Source of the DNA: Lithodes maja | Lineage: Eukaryota; Arthropoda; Malacostraca; Decapoda; Lithodidae | Direction of reading: 5' to 3' | NCBI GenBank assembly: GCA_037953745.1 | Contig: JBAKBP010006583.1 | Location: 1-64,000 of the forward strand | Length of the DNA: 64,000 nucleotides | Shown: positions 1-10,982 of the stretch, one piece after another | Position numbering within the stretch: the stretch's first letter is position 1 | How the letters are laid out: each line of letters opens with the position of its first letter | The notes under the pieces: generated by a model | The model's input: only the letters and a program-made list of their open reading frames with translations | What the model was told of the DNA's origin: nothing | The model's database searches: none | Position numbers and translations under genes: made by a program

Positions 1-991
1 AGGTGGAGTTCCTCAGATTGACACAGTTATGGGGGGTGGCCTTGTGGGAAGAAGGTCAGCTGGTTAGTGACGACTAAGATTTATGCATCGGACATACTTT
101 TAACACGTGGGGAAATATTATCTATCATGTCTATCTATATCACTGGGCGTTGATTTATGAAAGTGGACAATATATTTCGAGCAGCATAGCTAACGGATTC
201 TCCCTGGTAATGCTCAAGATTGTAGCGGTATTTTTTTTCAGCCGGGATAATATGTCATCTTTAAGAACTTAAAACTGGGAACAGATTCATTTTTAGTCAT
301 AGGAAACCCTACTGATGTCTGGGTTATAGGAATCTTGGGTCAGAAGCCTCCAGGTTAGGTAAGGTTAATGCTTCCATTGATAATATGAGTCAGTGATGCA
401 GGCACTCGCAGACGTAAACAACCCCTCACCTGCCTCATCCTCCGACCATATTGTCATTAACCTAACCTGGCAACCTAACCTAACCTAACTTGAGAGCTGC
501 CACCCCCAGAAGCCCGCTGCTCTTGAAAATTATGTAGATGTCAAATTACTAAAATGTACTGCAGGCTCTGTCTCGAGTCGGCCACCCCCACCTATGGGGT
601 ATATGCCTGAGTATATATACATTCATACTGCAGGAGAGAAAATCGGTCAACAGAAAACTGGGGTTGTGAGGATAAACTCGTCCGCAAAATCGTCATTGCC
701 CACAAATTACATATATTGCGAAAAAATAGATAAATATATAGTAATTTAATTTTAAGTACCTATCCACACACAAATCTGAAGATTTAACCAGCGTTCTTTT
801 TCATTAACCACTTGACTTCGTCAGGCCTTTCTTGAGAATATATATATTCTTTAGTGATGGCCAGACTACAAGAAAATAAAGTATCACTGGACTGATGGAG
901 ATCGGCAAGGTGATAATAGAAGTAGTAACAATCCCCGCCTATTAAAATAGGCACTTACAAAATACAGAAAGAGTAACCCATCCTAATTTGT
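1..991. other. Noncoding, with a small inverted repeat and a LINE tail
   Basis: No gene seen. A short inverted repeat (CCAGGTTAGGTAAGG at ~352 against CATTAACCTAACCTGG at ~456) is followed by CCTAA repeats to ~490. Bases ~561-630 match the 3' end of the RTE-like family 1 copy at 1056-1768 (CTCTGTCTCGAGTCGGCCA). Confidence 0.5.
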
Positions 992-1934
992 TTAACCCAT
1001 TCAGTACCAGGGACGTAATTTTTTTTCAGATTGTGACAACTATTAGACAATTTGAGGAGTATGTGTGGAGTTACTCGTAGAGACAGATTGAGGAATGAAG
1101 AGATACGTAGGAGAGTGGGGCAGCAGGAACATTTGTCAGCCAGAGTGGACAGAAGGGTGCTGAGCTGGTATGGTCATGTTGAACGAATGGGAGATGAAAG
1201 GCTTACAAAGAGAATATGTGAGCCAGGTACAAGGGGAGATAGAAGGGCAGGAAGACCCCCATTGAGATGGAGAGACTGTGTAAGAAAGGCTTTGGATGAT
1301 AGAGGAATGACTATAGATCAGGCAGGGGAAGTGGTGGTGGACAGGAGTGAATGGAGAATGCTTGTGAATAGTTGAGTGAACACGTGGTCATTTGGAGTAA
1401 GGGGTCGGGCGCAAGTTCGACTAGATAATAGTCCATCAGGCGCCTGGCCCGGGGGGACGATTAATATGAAGGGTGTGCCTGGAAGTGTGGTGGGAGGGTT
1501 TGTGGCTTTGGCTCCGCTGCATGTCTGCCTGCCGAGATCGGAACCTCTCCGGGTGGTCAGGGGCTGGGGGAGTGCTGGAGCGACCTTGGTAACCCTGGTC
1601 TCTGGGTCTTCTCCTGGGTGACCTGGATGTGTGTGAGTTTGTGCTTTTTATCTGTGTTTATTTTTTGTTTTATGTTGTTTTTGTGTTTTCCCTGTTCTTG
1701 CTCTGTCTTGAGTCGGCTACCCCCAAAATGGGGATTGGGCCAGAGCATATAGATAGATAGATAGATAGATTAGACAATTTGATTTAGTTTAGGACGAACC
1801 TCAAGCAATTATAAGGTTTCAAACTATCTCAACCAACCCTTTTAACTACCATAGATCCTTCCTAAGCTGCACAACATCGTCTAAATATAGCTATAATAAA
1901 ATATAGCATACGTCGCTGGTACTCAAAGGGTTAA
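992..1934. mobile_element. H1 hairpin MITE, interrupted by an RTE-like LINE
   Basis: Starts TTAACCCATTCAGTACC and ends GGTACTCAAAGGGTTAA. Inner arms (TTAGACAATTTGA... and CCTTCCTAAGCTGC...CGTCTAA) are complementary, so the whole element folds back. The LINE at 1056-1768 splits it. Confidence 0.7.
1056..1768 (+). mobile_element. RTE-like family 1 LINE, 3' end, with target-site duplication
   Basis: Encodes a 3'-terminal ORF fragment (1052-1375) with the LINE C-terminal signature SWYGHVERMGDERLTKR and GRPPLRWRDCV, then a 3' region ending in (TAGA)n. Flanked by the 14-base direct repeat ATTAGACAATTTGA at 1042-1055 and 1769-1782. 5' truncated; the RT domain is absent. Confidence 0.75.
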
Positions 1935-2015
1935 GTAGGCGTGGAGTGTTACTGCTACTATTACCGGGAAGTTAGTGGATAATGAACCCAAGCTGAATGA
2001 AAATCGCCTAATGGT

Positions 2016-2231
2016 AATTAATAGTTATTATTTAGCTTGCTCCCTAGACCTCCATCAAGGTTAAACACATCCCTAACCCCTATATGGCCTGAAAGTTTGA
2101 CAGAAATGGAGCGAAATGTCTTATAAGCGACAAACTAATGGGGTGAATATCTTAAAATCTCAAGACTAATGGGGCTAAGCATGAAGGAAAAGGGAGGTTA
2201 AAAAAAAAATCAAGTTAAAATCTCCCCTTAA
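2016..2231. mobile_element. B-family MITE (copy 1, degenerate)
   Basis: Contains CTCCCTAGACCTCCATCAAGG, AATGGGGC(T)AA blocks and the end TCTCCCCTTAA. The left end is approximate. Confidence 0.5.
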
Positions 2232-2264
2232 AAGACTATAAATACTATGCTCATTCATACTGGG

Positions 2265-2795
2265 TTAACCCCTTCTGCGCCGGCGTAGTCTCTTTTGTTT
2301 TATTCTAGCTATATTTCGACGATTTTATGCAGCTTAATTAAGGGGGGATGGGCCGGTTTTCTGGACCACTTTCTCCCTCATGTTTAGGCCCATTAGTTTT
2401 CAGATGTTAAGATGTTTGCCCCATTAGTTAGTCGATTTTAAGACCTTTCGCCCCATTTCGTCGTCAATATTTCGACCTTTCGTGCTATTTAAGTGTCGAT
2501 TTTTTCCCTGGCGAACGATAGTGAGCCTGTAATGTTGGAAGAACCGGCCTTCGGCCGGGAAATTTTTCTACCGAAAAATTTACAAATTAATCTAGAAGGG
2601 GGATCTAATGGATGTTTTTTTTTTTTTTTTTATGGAGGTCTAGGGAGGAAACTAGAAAAATAATGAATACATGCAAAAATCGCCCAAAAAGTGAACCATC
2701 TCCCCTTAAGAGGGATCTGTGGTATTAAAAAGGGTTAAGCGAGATAGTTTGAAGTCTGGAGGCCTTTTTGAAACTTCTTCTTAAATCGTCTAATA
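2265..2795. mobile_element. H1 hairpin MITE remnant, interrupted by a B-family MITE
   Basis: Left end TTAACCCCTTCTGCGCCGGCG. H1 sequence is split after GCAGC by the B element 2338-2709 and resumes at AGGGATCTGTGGTA. The right end is lost at the tail of the CR1-like LINE. Confidence 0.6.
2338..2709. mobile_element. B-family MITE (copy 2), TTAA-flanked
   Basis: Ends TTAAGGGGGGATGG and CCATCTCCCCTTAA are inverted repeats with one mismatch. It sits within an H1 element at a TTAA, which is consistent with TTAA target duplication. Confidence 0.65.
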
Positions 2796-4795
2796 TTATT
2801 ATTATTATTATTATATGAGATGCCGAAGTCTCCAACCAGGGTGCAGAAACACCATCAAGATCAATCCACACAAAACACCCGGAGGCACTGGAGAGAGACT
2901 ATGGCAACTTAGGAAAAAATAAAAACATACACTGTATACTGTACTGTACATATACACATATTAAACACAGATAACATATTATGCAGTGGAGGATATCAAG
3001 CTTAAATATAATACAATAAAATAGAATAAAATAAGTTTAAAAATTAGAATTAATGCTGCAAAAAAGCATTAACTCTAGACTTAAAAATGGAGATATTAGC
3101 TGAATTGACTAGCTCATTTGGCAACTTATTCCACAAGTCAACCATGGCCGGCACAAAACACCGTGAAAACTGTGTAGTAGAAAAATTAACACGGCTCATG
3201 GCAAGATAATTAAGATTGCTTGTGAATCTAGTTGCACGAGCCCGGACATAGGGCCCAGGCAGAACCCCATGTAAGGGATGCTGAGGGTTGTTAAAAACTT
3301 TAAATAAAAGACTAAGGGCACCAACTTTACGTCGATGACACAGATCAAGAGACAAATTAGGTAAAATAAAACTGATGGAATTTAGCGACCTGTCAAGCAA
3401 CATGAGATGGCAGTCAGCTGCTGACAACCAGACAGGTGAGCAGTACTCGAAATGTGGCAAAATAAAAGCATAAAAAGACTTGATAACTGTGGCGTCACAA
3501 GCAAATGTTTTATAAACCTTGCGAAGCAGACCAATTTTTTGGGAAATGGAAGAGGAGAAAGAACGAATATGCTTTTCAAAAGTAAGTTTGGGATCAAGAG
3601 TAACTTCTAACAAACGCAGAGTATCCACATTCTCAATTTGCTCGCCAGAAACTTGTAGATAAGGATGGGGAGGATCCAAGGTACGAGATCTGCTGATGAT
3701 AATGGAGTGTGTTTTACTAGCATTAAGTTTCATGCCCCAAAGTTCACACCATGATGTAATTTTGGCTAAATCCCTATTCAGAGCAGTAGCAATTACGTGT
3801 CGATCTATTGGTGATGCAATTGACGCATATAAAGTTGTATCATCAGCATAGGAGATTAGTTTATTTTCAAGCTCGGAACACAGGTCAGCAGTAAAAATAA
3901 TAAAAAGCAAAGGCCCAAGGACACTGCCTTGTGGAACACCAGAAACAACAGTAACAGAAGGGGAATGACACCCATCAATGACCACAGACTGAGATCTTTT
4001 CGTCAAAAAATCTTCAAAGATCCTTAAAAAATTGCCACCAATACCAATGAGCTGTAACTTAAACAGAAGTGCTTTATGGTTGACTAAATCAAAAGCAGAA
4101 CTAAAGTCAATAGCCACGACGCGAGACTCATGTCCCTGGTCCAATGAAGATTGCAAGTCATGGGTGAGTGTCAGAAGTGCATCACATGTACCCAGTCCCT
4201 TACGAAAACCAAACTGTGAGTTTGGTATCAAATTATGACTATTACAATAAGAGGAAAGGCGTCTGGACAAAAGCCTCTCATAGAGCTTGGATAGGATAGG
4301 TGTAATGGAGATAGGGCGATAGTCATTAGGAGATGATGAGGCAGTATTTCCCTTTGAAATAGGAGTGATAATAGCCTTACGCCAGCAAAGAGGAAAACTA
4401 CCTGATTTCAAAAGCAACCTAAACACCACTGCCAATTTAGGTGCCAAGACCACTGCAACCTTTTTAAAAAAGAGAGGGAAAAACCCATCCGGGTCTGTGC
4501 CACCATAGGTATCAAGATCCAGCAAGTACCTTTTCAGTTCAGCTGATTTGAATGCCATTGAATTGAGGTTGGGTCTAGGGAAACATGTCAATGGCAAAGA
4601 CAATTCCTGATTACTCTGCTTATTAATAAAAATATTAGATAGAATAGTAGCCGGAATAAAGCTCAAAAGACATCGCCGGTGCAGAAGGGGTTGAGGATGC
4701 ATTATATCATCATGTCTTGCCGTCCTTGATGCTAAAAAAATATCATTACGTATTAATATAATCAGATTAAAATGAAACTTCACTTTGGTAGGCAT
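2796..4795 (-). mobile_element. CR1-like LINE, 5'-truncated, with open RT reading frame
   Basis: One uninterrupted frame (4795-3050, 581 codons) covers RT motifs YRPISITPILSKLYERLL, QFGFRKGLGTCDALL, AIDFSSAFDLVNH, SGVPQGSVLGPLLF and the catalytic YADD, then the C-terminal domain with LWNKLPNELVN. No endonuclease domain is present and the nominal ATG is not the native start. The 3' region (~3049-2816) ends in an (ATA)n tail at ~2796-2815. The clade call rests on domain order and motifs. Confidence 0.85.
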
Positions 4796-4964
4796 GCGTC
4801 AGTGATAAATGTGCAAATGAAGGTCTCTTATTAATTGCTCTTTCCAATCACATATGCATAGCCTACGTGAGTTGCAGTTGGGATGTGTGTACATGCTTAG
4901 ATTGATATGCAGGATTCGAAGTTGCATAATAAATCGTACGCAGTGTCCACCATTCTTTAACTGT

Positions 4965-5060
4965 CTTCGTGGTGCGATGCATAAGGTGTTGATTTTCGGT
5001 GTGAGCATCCTGGATTCGAATCCACGGACTGCCACATGTGTTTGTAAATTTCATTAATCG
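4965..5060 (+). repeat. tRNA-derived SINE-like copy
   Basis: GGTGCGATGC... followed by a pol III B-box-like GGATTCGAATCC and CCACATGTGTTTGTAAATTTC. Similar sequence recurs near 28985-29065 and 30005-30100. Confidence 0.5.
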
Positions 5061-5274
5061 ATTTTAGGAGTATAGTTGGTTGTTGTAAGGAACATAAAAA
5101 TATAAGCCCCATAAGGCTAGAATACACAAATACAAAATGCATTAAGCGAGTTAAATTTCCGGACAATTTGAGAAACTACTATATAATTATTTAGTCAGTT
5201 TTGATGCAAAACTAGTGTCAGCCATCAAATTAATTCAGCTACTGCACTTTTAATGAATTTGCAAAATGTTTGAA

Positions 5275-5935
5275 GTATCTATTTATCTATCTATTGCCGG
5301 ACGTCGTGATCCCTGAAGGGGTGGCCACAAATGAATCGCCCCCATGCACCTCTGTCTGCAGTCAGTTGATGCTCCTCCTCCCATCCATCGCCACTTTTAA
5401 TTCGCGCATATACCGGTACTTAACTCCATCTTTCCACTTCTCTCTCGGTTTACTTCTCCCTCTTTGTCTTTCCACCTCACGCTCGTACACTCTCTTAGTC
5501 ATTCTCTCACTTCCCATACATTCCAAATGGCCAAACGATCTCAAGGTGTTCCTTTTCACACTTTCCAGCATATCTACATCCACACCACACCACTCTCGTA
5601 CTTCCTCATTCGTCTGTCTATCCGACCATGTAACTCCGCACGCACTTTTCATGTAGCTCATTTCCACCCCTCTCACTCTTGGTTTGTCTCTCTCCAACAA
5701 CGTCCATGCTTCACTCCCGTACGTCAATGTCGGGATTACCTCACCATCATTCAAGGACTGCATTACTTCCATGCTGACCACCCTATTTCTCGTTACTGCT
5801 TTCAGGTTCCTACGACCCTCTATCCCTGTTGCACCCTCTCTAATGCACTGAAATTAAATATCAATCGATTCACCACTTCCCCCTCTCAACCAAACCTCGA
5901 CCACCCAAGCAGATTATCGTCGAGGTCATAACTCA
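5275..5935 (-). mobile_element. RTE-like family 2 LINE fragment
   Basis: On the - strand it encodes LTYGSEAWTLLERDKPRVRG, MKSACGVTWSDRQTNEEV and FGHLECMGSERMTKRVYE, the C-terminal part of an RTE-type ORF. The 3' end is GGGATCACGACGTCCGGCAA followed by (TAGA)n. The frame is open over about 139 codons. Confidence 0.75.
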
Positions 5936-6240
5936 CTTCAGAAGCAAAAAAAGCCTATTGGATTTCCTTGGGTGCCAGCGTGTAGTAGATAGCGGCAGCA
6001 TATGCAGTGACGTATCTGATGGCGTCACTTCAAGAGGGGGTAGGAATTGGCTCAACATTCATGCATTGGTAGTAGTGCATAGGAGGTAGTGTTTAACTTA
6101 ATATCGAGGTCATACATTAATAACGTACCGGTACGTCATTTGTTCACAGATGTTCAGGACTCGCAAAAGGCTGTTCTGGGGCAGCAGAATGTGCGGGGGG
6201 AGGGAGAAGGATTAAAGACCATTTATGATGATCCTAGTTG

Positions 6241-6450
6241 TAAACCCTTCTGTACCGGCGACGTCATTGTCATTATGGTTCCAATAAGACGCATGTATTC
6301 ACTTTATAAAGGGCCTCCAGCAAATAACAAGCTTCGAACTATCTTGCTTAACCATTTTCACGACCACAGATCTTTCTTAAACTGCCCAAAATCGTCTGAA
6401 TAAAGCTAGAATACACTTAAGAATGCTTTGAAGTGCAGAAGGGGTTCACA
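6241..6450. mobile_element. H1 hairpin MITE (copy 3)
   Basis: TAAACCCTTCTGTACCGGCG at the left and GTGCAGAAGGGGTT at the right. A 36-base segment around the right end is duplicated at 6432-6490. Confidence 0.65.
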
Positions 6451-6788
6451 GTATAGAAAACAAAGTGCAGAAGGGGTTCACAGTATAGAAAACAAAACTA
6501 ATTACAATATAAAAGAGGATATTTCCCTCCCAGATGCCGAAAGGATGCAAGTTTCACACATAAATGAGTATAACTTACTATTGTTGTCACGATTTGGTTC
6601 TAAATATTTGAAGACAAATATGGACTCTATATTATGCTCTAAAGATCATATGAAAATGTGTGTTAACCCTCGGCAAAACTTAATAAAACAATATGGTACT
6701 AAACTATAATAACACAATTCCCATAAATGCCGTAGTGCCGATGTTGATGCAGCTGGAATATATGTAGAGGTGGCTAGAAACAATTGAC

Positions 6789-6791
<3 letters not shown>

Positions 6792-6830
<39 letters not shown>
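6792..6830. repeat. (GA)n microsatellite
   Basis: Uninterrupted GA repeats. Confidence 0.95.
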
Positions 6831-6832
<2 letters not shown>

Positions 6833-6899
6833 AAGTAGTATATGGAACCTAAGTTTACGCTTAAATGTGCAGTCTTCAATTTTCCCAAAAAATATTGAA

Positions 6900-6955
6900 A
6901 TTAAGTAGGTAAAACTTAGCTATATATATATATAGCTAAGTTTTACCTACTTAAT
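6900..6955. repeat. Perfect 56-base palindrome with TTAA ends
   Basis: Two 28-base arms with no spacer and no mismatch; the centre is alternating TA. TTAA lies at each end (6901-6904 and 6951-6954). Confidence 0.9.
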
Positions 6956-7392
6956 ATATATATATATTTATGCACTTCCTCCAAACACATACCCACCATC
7001 CCACCACACACACACACATACCCACGCACGCACACATCATGTAATGGTTTAGTCAAAAATACTGTAGACTAAATATATTACAATTTCAACTTTCCTTAAA
7101 AAGGTTTATCTTTCGCATTTTGGCACTGCATATTAGTGTAAAATTCCTTTGAAAAATTAGTTGAAACAGGTGACAGGATTTTCTTAAACACATTGAAGTG
7201 AAGTGAAGTAAAGAGAAGTAACATAGCAGTCATCGCTAGATTATACAATTGACCTCATCGTATTGCATATTGCTAAGAAGTTATGACTTTTTATAACGAA
7301 CATGTCCGGTGGTATAATTATCATAATTCATAATTTACATAATAGCTAAATTAGAGCTGGCATAATACAGTACACCCAGAATAATTAGAAGG

Positions 7393-7707
7393 CATCATTA
7401 AAGAAGACTACAACATCATTAAAGAAGACTACAGCATCATTAAAGAAGACTACAGCATCATTAAAGAAGACTACAGCATCATTAAAGAAGACTACAGCAT
7501 CATTAAAGAAGACTACAACATCATTAAAGAAGACTACAGCATCATTAAAGAAGACTACAGCATCATTAAAGAAGACTACAGCATCATTAAAGAAGACTAC
7601 AACATCATTAAAGAAGACTACAACATCATTAAAGAAGACTACAGCATCATTAAAGAAGACTACAGCATCATTAAAGAAGACTACAGCATCATTAAAGAAG
7701 ACTACAG
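7393..7707. repeat. 21-bp tandem array, 15 units
   Basis: Unit CATCATTAAAGAAGACTACA plus one variable base (A or G). Units are otherwise identical; the variable base runs AGGGGAGGGAAGGGG. Confidence 0.97.
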
Positions 7708-7794
7708 CATCCTTATGTACTTGTACCGGTAGTCCTCATAGATGGTTGCTTACCTTGCACGATGCCCCTTGTCTGGAATTAAACTTCTTAGACA

Positions 7795-8245
7795 ACTCTT
7801 AAATCACTTAATTTATCTTCTTTGATACTGTTATCACTGAATTAATCTTCTTAGACACTTTATTTGTTTTAATTAATCTTCTTAGACACTTTAATCACTT
7901 AATTAATCTTCTTAGACAACACTGTAATCAATTAATCTTCTTAGACAACACTTTAATAACTTAATTAATATTTTTAGACAGCACTTTAGTAATTTAATTA
8001 AGCTTCTTAGACAACATTTTAATAACAATTAATCTTCTTAGACATTTAAATTTCGTAATCTTCTTAAACAACACTTTTATCACTTAATTAATCTTCTTAG
8101 GCACTTATAACTTAATAAGTCTTCTTGGACTCTTATCACTAAATTTATCTGCTAAGACGACACTTTAGTCACTTAATTAATCTTCTTAGACAATACTTTT
8201 ATCAATTAATTAATTTTCTTAGACAACACTTTAATCACATATTTA
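7795..8245. repeat. Degenerate ~38-bp tandem array
   Basis: About a dozen diverged units built on CTTAATTAATCTTCTTAGAC followed by ACACTTTAATCA. No reading frame persists. Confidence 0.75.
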
Positions 8246-8459
8246 ATCGTCAAACACAACAATTTTATCATTTTACAATCAGACATACCGGTAACTCATT
8301 ATCTGGTGTAAAATCCTGCTTTACACATCACTGAAATCAAAATATGATATGTATAGTTCTGCACTAGTTCTTAACCACAACAAAGATGTTGTACAGACGA
8401 ATGTTTGCTGTTTTTACCGGTTAAAGTTTATTTGTGTAACTTTATATATTTCTATGTTC

Positions 8460-8733
8460 GAGTTTGCTACCGTGACCTCCATCAACCTCTCCATTTGAGA
8501 TGAATTTGTACATAATTATGCCCATGCCGAAGGCCATTTCCTTCTAAATTACAAGCTCGCTATTGCTAGCCAGGAATAAATCGACACCTAAATGGTACGA
8601 ATGGTCTTAAGATAGACAAAGAAATGGGGTGAAAGGTCTTAAAATCGCCAAACTAATGCCGATTTAGAGAACACCATCGGCCAAGGGAGTGACCGGCAAC
8701 AACTAACTGGCTTGCTAACCTCCCCTTCCTTAA
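8460..8733. mobile_element. B-family MITE (copy 3)
   Basis: Shows ACCTCCATC, GCCGAAGGCC, CACCTAAATGG and CTCCCCTTCCTTAA in the same order as other B copies. The left end is approximate. Confidence 0.5.
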
Positions 8734-8829
8734 GATGACCATGAGGCTGGTCAACCTCCCGAGTAAGAAGGGAAACTCGCAGGTACAGTACAGCCATGAG
8801 CCTTAATACCTGCACGTCCATCTATACCT

Positions 8830-9045
8830 TTAACCCCTTCTGTACCGGTGCCGTCCTTTTTACCTTTGATTCTGGCTAATAATAGACGAGTTTATGTAGT
8901 TAAAAAGAGCCTCCAGCAATTAACAGGCTTCAAACTATCTCACTTAACCCTTTTCACTACCCCCGATCCTTCTTAAACTGCATAAATTCGTTTAAATACA
9001 GGTATATTAAAACTCAAAATTCGTCCCCGGTACAGAAAAGGTTAA
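8830..9045. mobile_element. H1 hairpin MITE (copy 4)
   Basis: TTAACCCCTTCTGTACCGGTG at the left and CCCCGGTACAGAAAAGGTTAA at the right, bounded by TTAA on both sides. Confidence 0.75.
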
Positions 9046-9256
9046 AGCCAAGTTGTGAAGCCTCTGGGATATAACAGAACATTGGATTGTCTCGCTTGGG
9101 TTCGATACAGATTCAAATGGGTGTGTAGGTACTATGGGTCATGACTGTACACATATATACACTATACAGTATGTATATATGAATGAAGGCGGTGCTGTTC
9201 AAGATCAATTTGTTTTCAGCTGATAGTGAATTGAAAACCTTAGCATATGATTTATC

Positions 9257-9602
9257 TTAAGGGGGAGGTTGCTGCTTTACCTGGACTCCCTTCTCCCTCA
9301 TGTTTAGCCCCATTAGTTTTCACATTTTAAGACGTTCGGCTCATTAGTTTGGCGATTTTAAGACTTTTCACCCTATTTCTTTGTCAATATTAAGACCTTT
9401 CGTGCCATTTAGGTGTCTATTTTTTTCCTGGCGAGTGATAGCGAGGCTGTAATTTAGGAGGAACCGAATATGTACAAATTTATCTAGAAGAGGGATCGTG
9501 GGAATGTTTTTCTAAGCTTCATGGCGGTCTAGGGAGGAGACTATAAAATAATTAATATATAAATACAGTATATAGGCCAATGCATATACCCTTTCTCCTT
9601 AA
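9257..9602. mobile_element. B-family MITE (copy 4)
   Basis: TTAAGGGGGAGG at the left, CTTTCTCCTTAA at the right; the interior follows copy 2 closely. Confidence 0.65.
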
Positions 9603-9719
9603 CCTGCACAGGGTACGGGTACCTCAGCTAGTACAGTATACAATCGAACTCAATGAACCTCCGCTTCCGCCTTTGTCTAAATAAGCAGACGTCAGGTTTT
9701 CTGCCAACAGATTGTGAAT

Positions 9720-10256
9720 GCATGTGTAGTGTTCCTAAGACATATAACTTCCCAAGATAAATACATACACCTACCCCAGACCAAGGTATATACTTGATCC
9801 AGACGTGTTGTGTTCATAAGCCGTATAACTTCCCAAGATATATACTTACACTCTTTCAAATCTGGGGGAGGCACTCGTCACAGGTAGTTTTGCCTTTGTT
9901 CTCTCTTATCCACATAACAAAATAAAGCTATATACGTGATCCAGACGTGCTGTGTTCCTATGCCATATAACTTCCCAAGATAAATAAATGCAGCCACCCC
10001 AGACTAAGCTATAAATGCAGCCACCCCAGACTAAGCTATAAATCCAGCCACCCCAGACTAAGCTATAAATGCAGCCACCCCAGACTAAGCTATAAATGCA
10101 GCCACCCCAGACTAGCTATAAATGCAGCCACCCCAGACTAAGCTATAAATCCAGCCACCCCAGACTAAGCTATAAATGCAGCCACCCCAGACTAAGCTAT
10201 AAATGCAGCCACCCCAGACTAAGCTATAAATGCAGCCACCCCAGACTAAGCTATAT
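9720..10256. repeat. ~110-bp degenerate repeat followed by a 27-bp array of 10 units
   Basis: 9720-9990 repeats a module with GTGTTCCTAAGACATATAACT and CCCAAGATA. From 9988 the unit ATGCAGCCACCCCAGACTAA plus GCTATAA recurs ten times; units 3 and 7 carry ATCC instead of ATGC and one unit is two bases short. Confidence 0.9.
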
Positions 10257-10317
10257 ACTTGACTCAGACGTGTTGTGTCCCTCGTGTTTATCTCTCTCTC
10301 TCTCTCTCTCTCTCTGG

Positions 10318-10508
10318 GTTGTATCCATTCCGCCCCATTTAGCCTACTGTTTCAAGACGTTTATTCCCATCCAGGTGTCGATTTTTTCCTGGCGAGCGGT
10401 AGCGAGCCAGCATATTTTTAATAATGTTTTTGATAGCAGGCTAAATGTTTAAATTTTTCGATAGGAACATTTCTCCGGCGAAAAAGCGCTCGTGTGACAT
10501 CGGCTTAA
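10318..10508. mobile_element. Chimeric remnant: B-family interior joined to a C-family right end
   Basis: B-type CAGGTGTCGATTTTTTCCTGG is followed by AAAAAGCGCTCGTGTGACA and CGGCTTAA, the right end of family C. Its closing TTAA is also the opening TTAA of the next H1 element. Confidence 0.5.
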
Positions 10509-10753
10509 CCCTTTCTGTACCGGCCACGTCTTTCATAGTTTAATCTAGCTATAATTAGACGATTTTGTGCAGTCTAAGAAGGATCTGTGGTAGTAACAAT
10601 GGTCAGGTGAGATAGTTCGAAGCCTGTTAAAAATGGTCAGGTGAGATAGTTCGAAGCCTGTTACTTGCTTGACGCCCTTGTTGAACTGAATAACACAGTC
10701 TAAATAACAATAGAATAGAATAAAAAAGACGTCCTCGGTACAGAAAGGGTTAA
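10505..10753. mobile_element. H1 hairpin MITE (copy 5)
   Basis: TTAACCCTTTCTGTACCGGCC to GGTACAGAAAGGGTTAA. An internal piece of about 33 bases (GGTCAGGTGAGATAGTTCGA...) is tandemly duplicated. Confidence 0.8.
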
Positions 10754-10982
10754 GCCATATAACTTCCGAAGATAAATAAATACATACACCTATACCTCAG
10801 ACGAAGCTATATACATGACCGCAGACCACCCAGCCACCACCACCACCAGTAACCCTAAGACGTAAACATACCTGACACTAAACTGCCCTAAACCAAGCAA
10901 GCAGGACCGGATTTATAACATCAACACTATAAGACTAATGGCGAGTTGTTGCTTCCGAACCTATCTATCTAGCGCTCTGTTT

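Noticed and set aside
7393..10256. CRISPR-like look of the 21-bp and 27-bp arrays
   Set aside because: Units are directly tandem with no unique spacers, there are no cas genes, and the DNA is eukaryotic.
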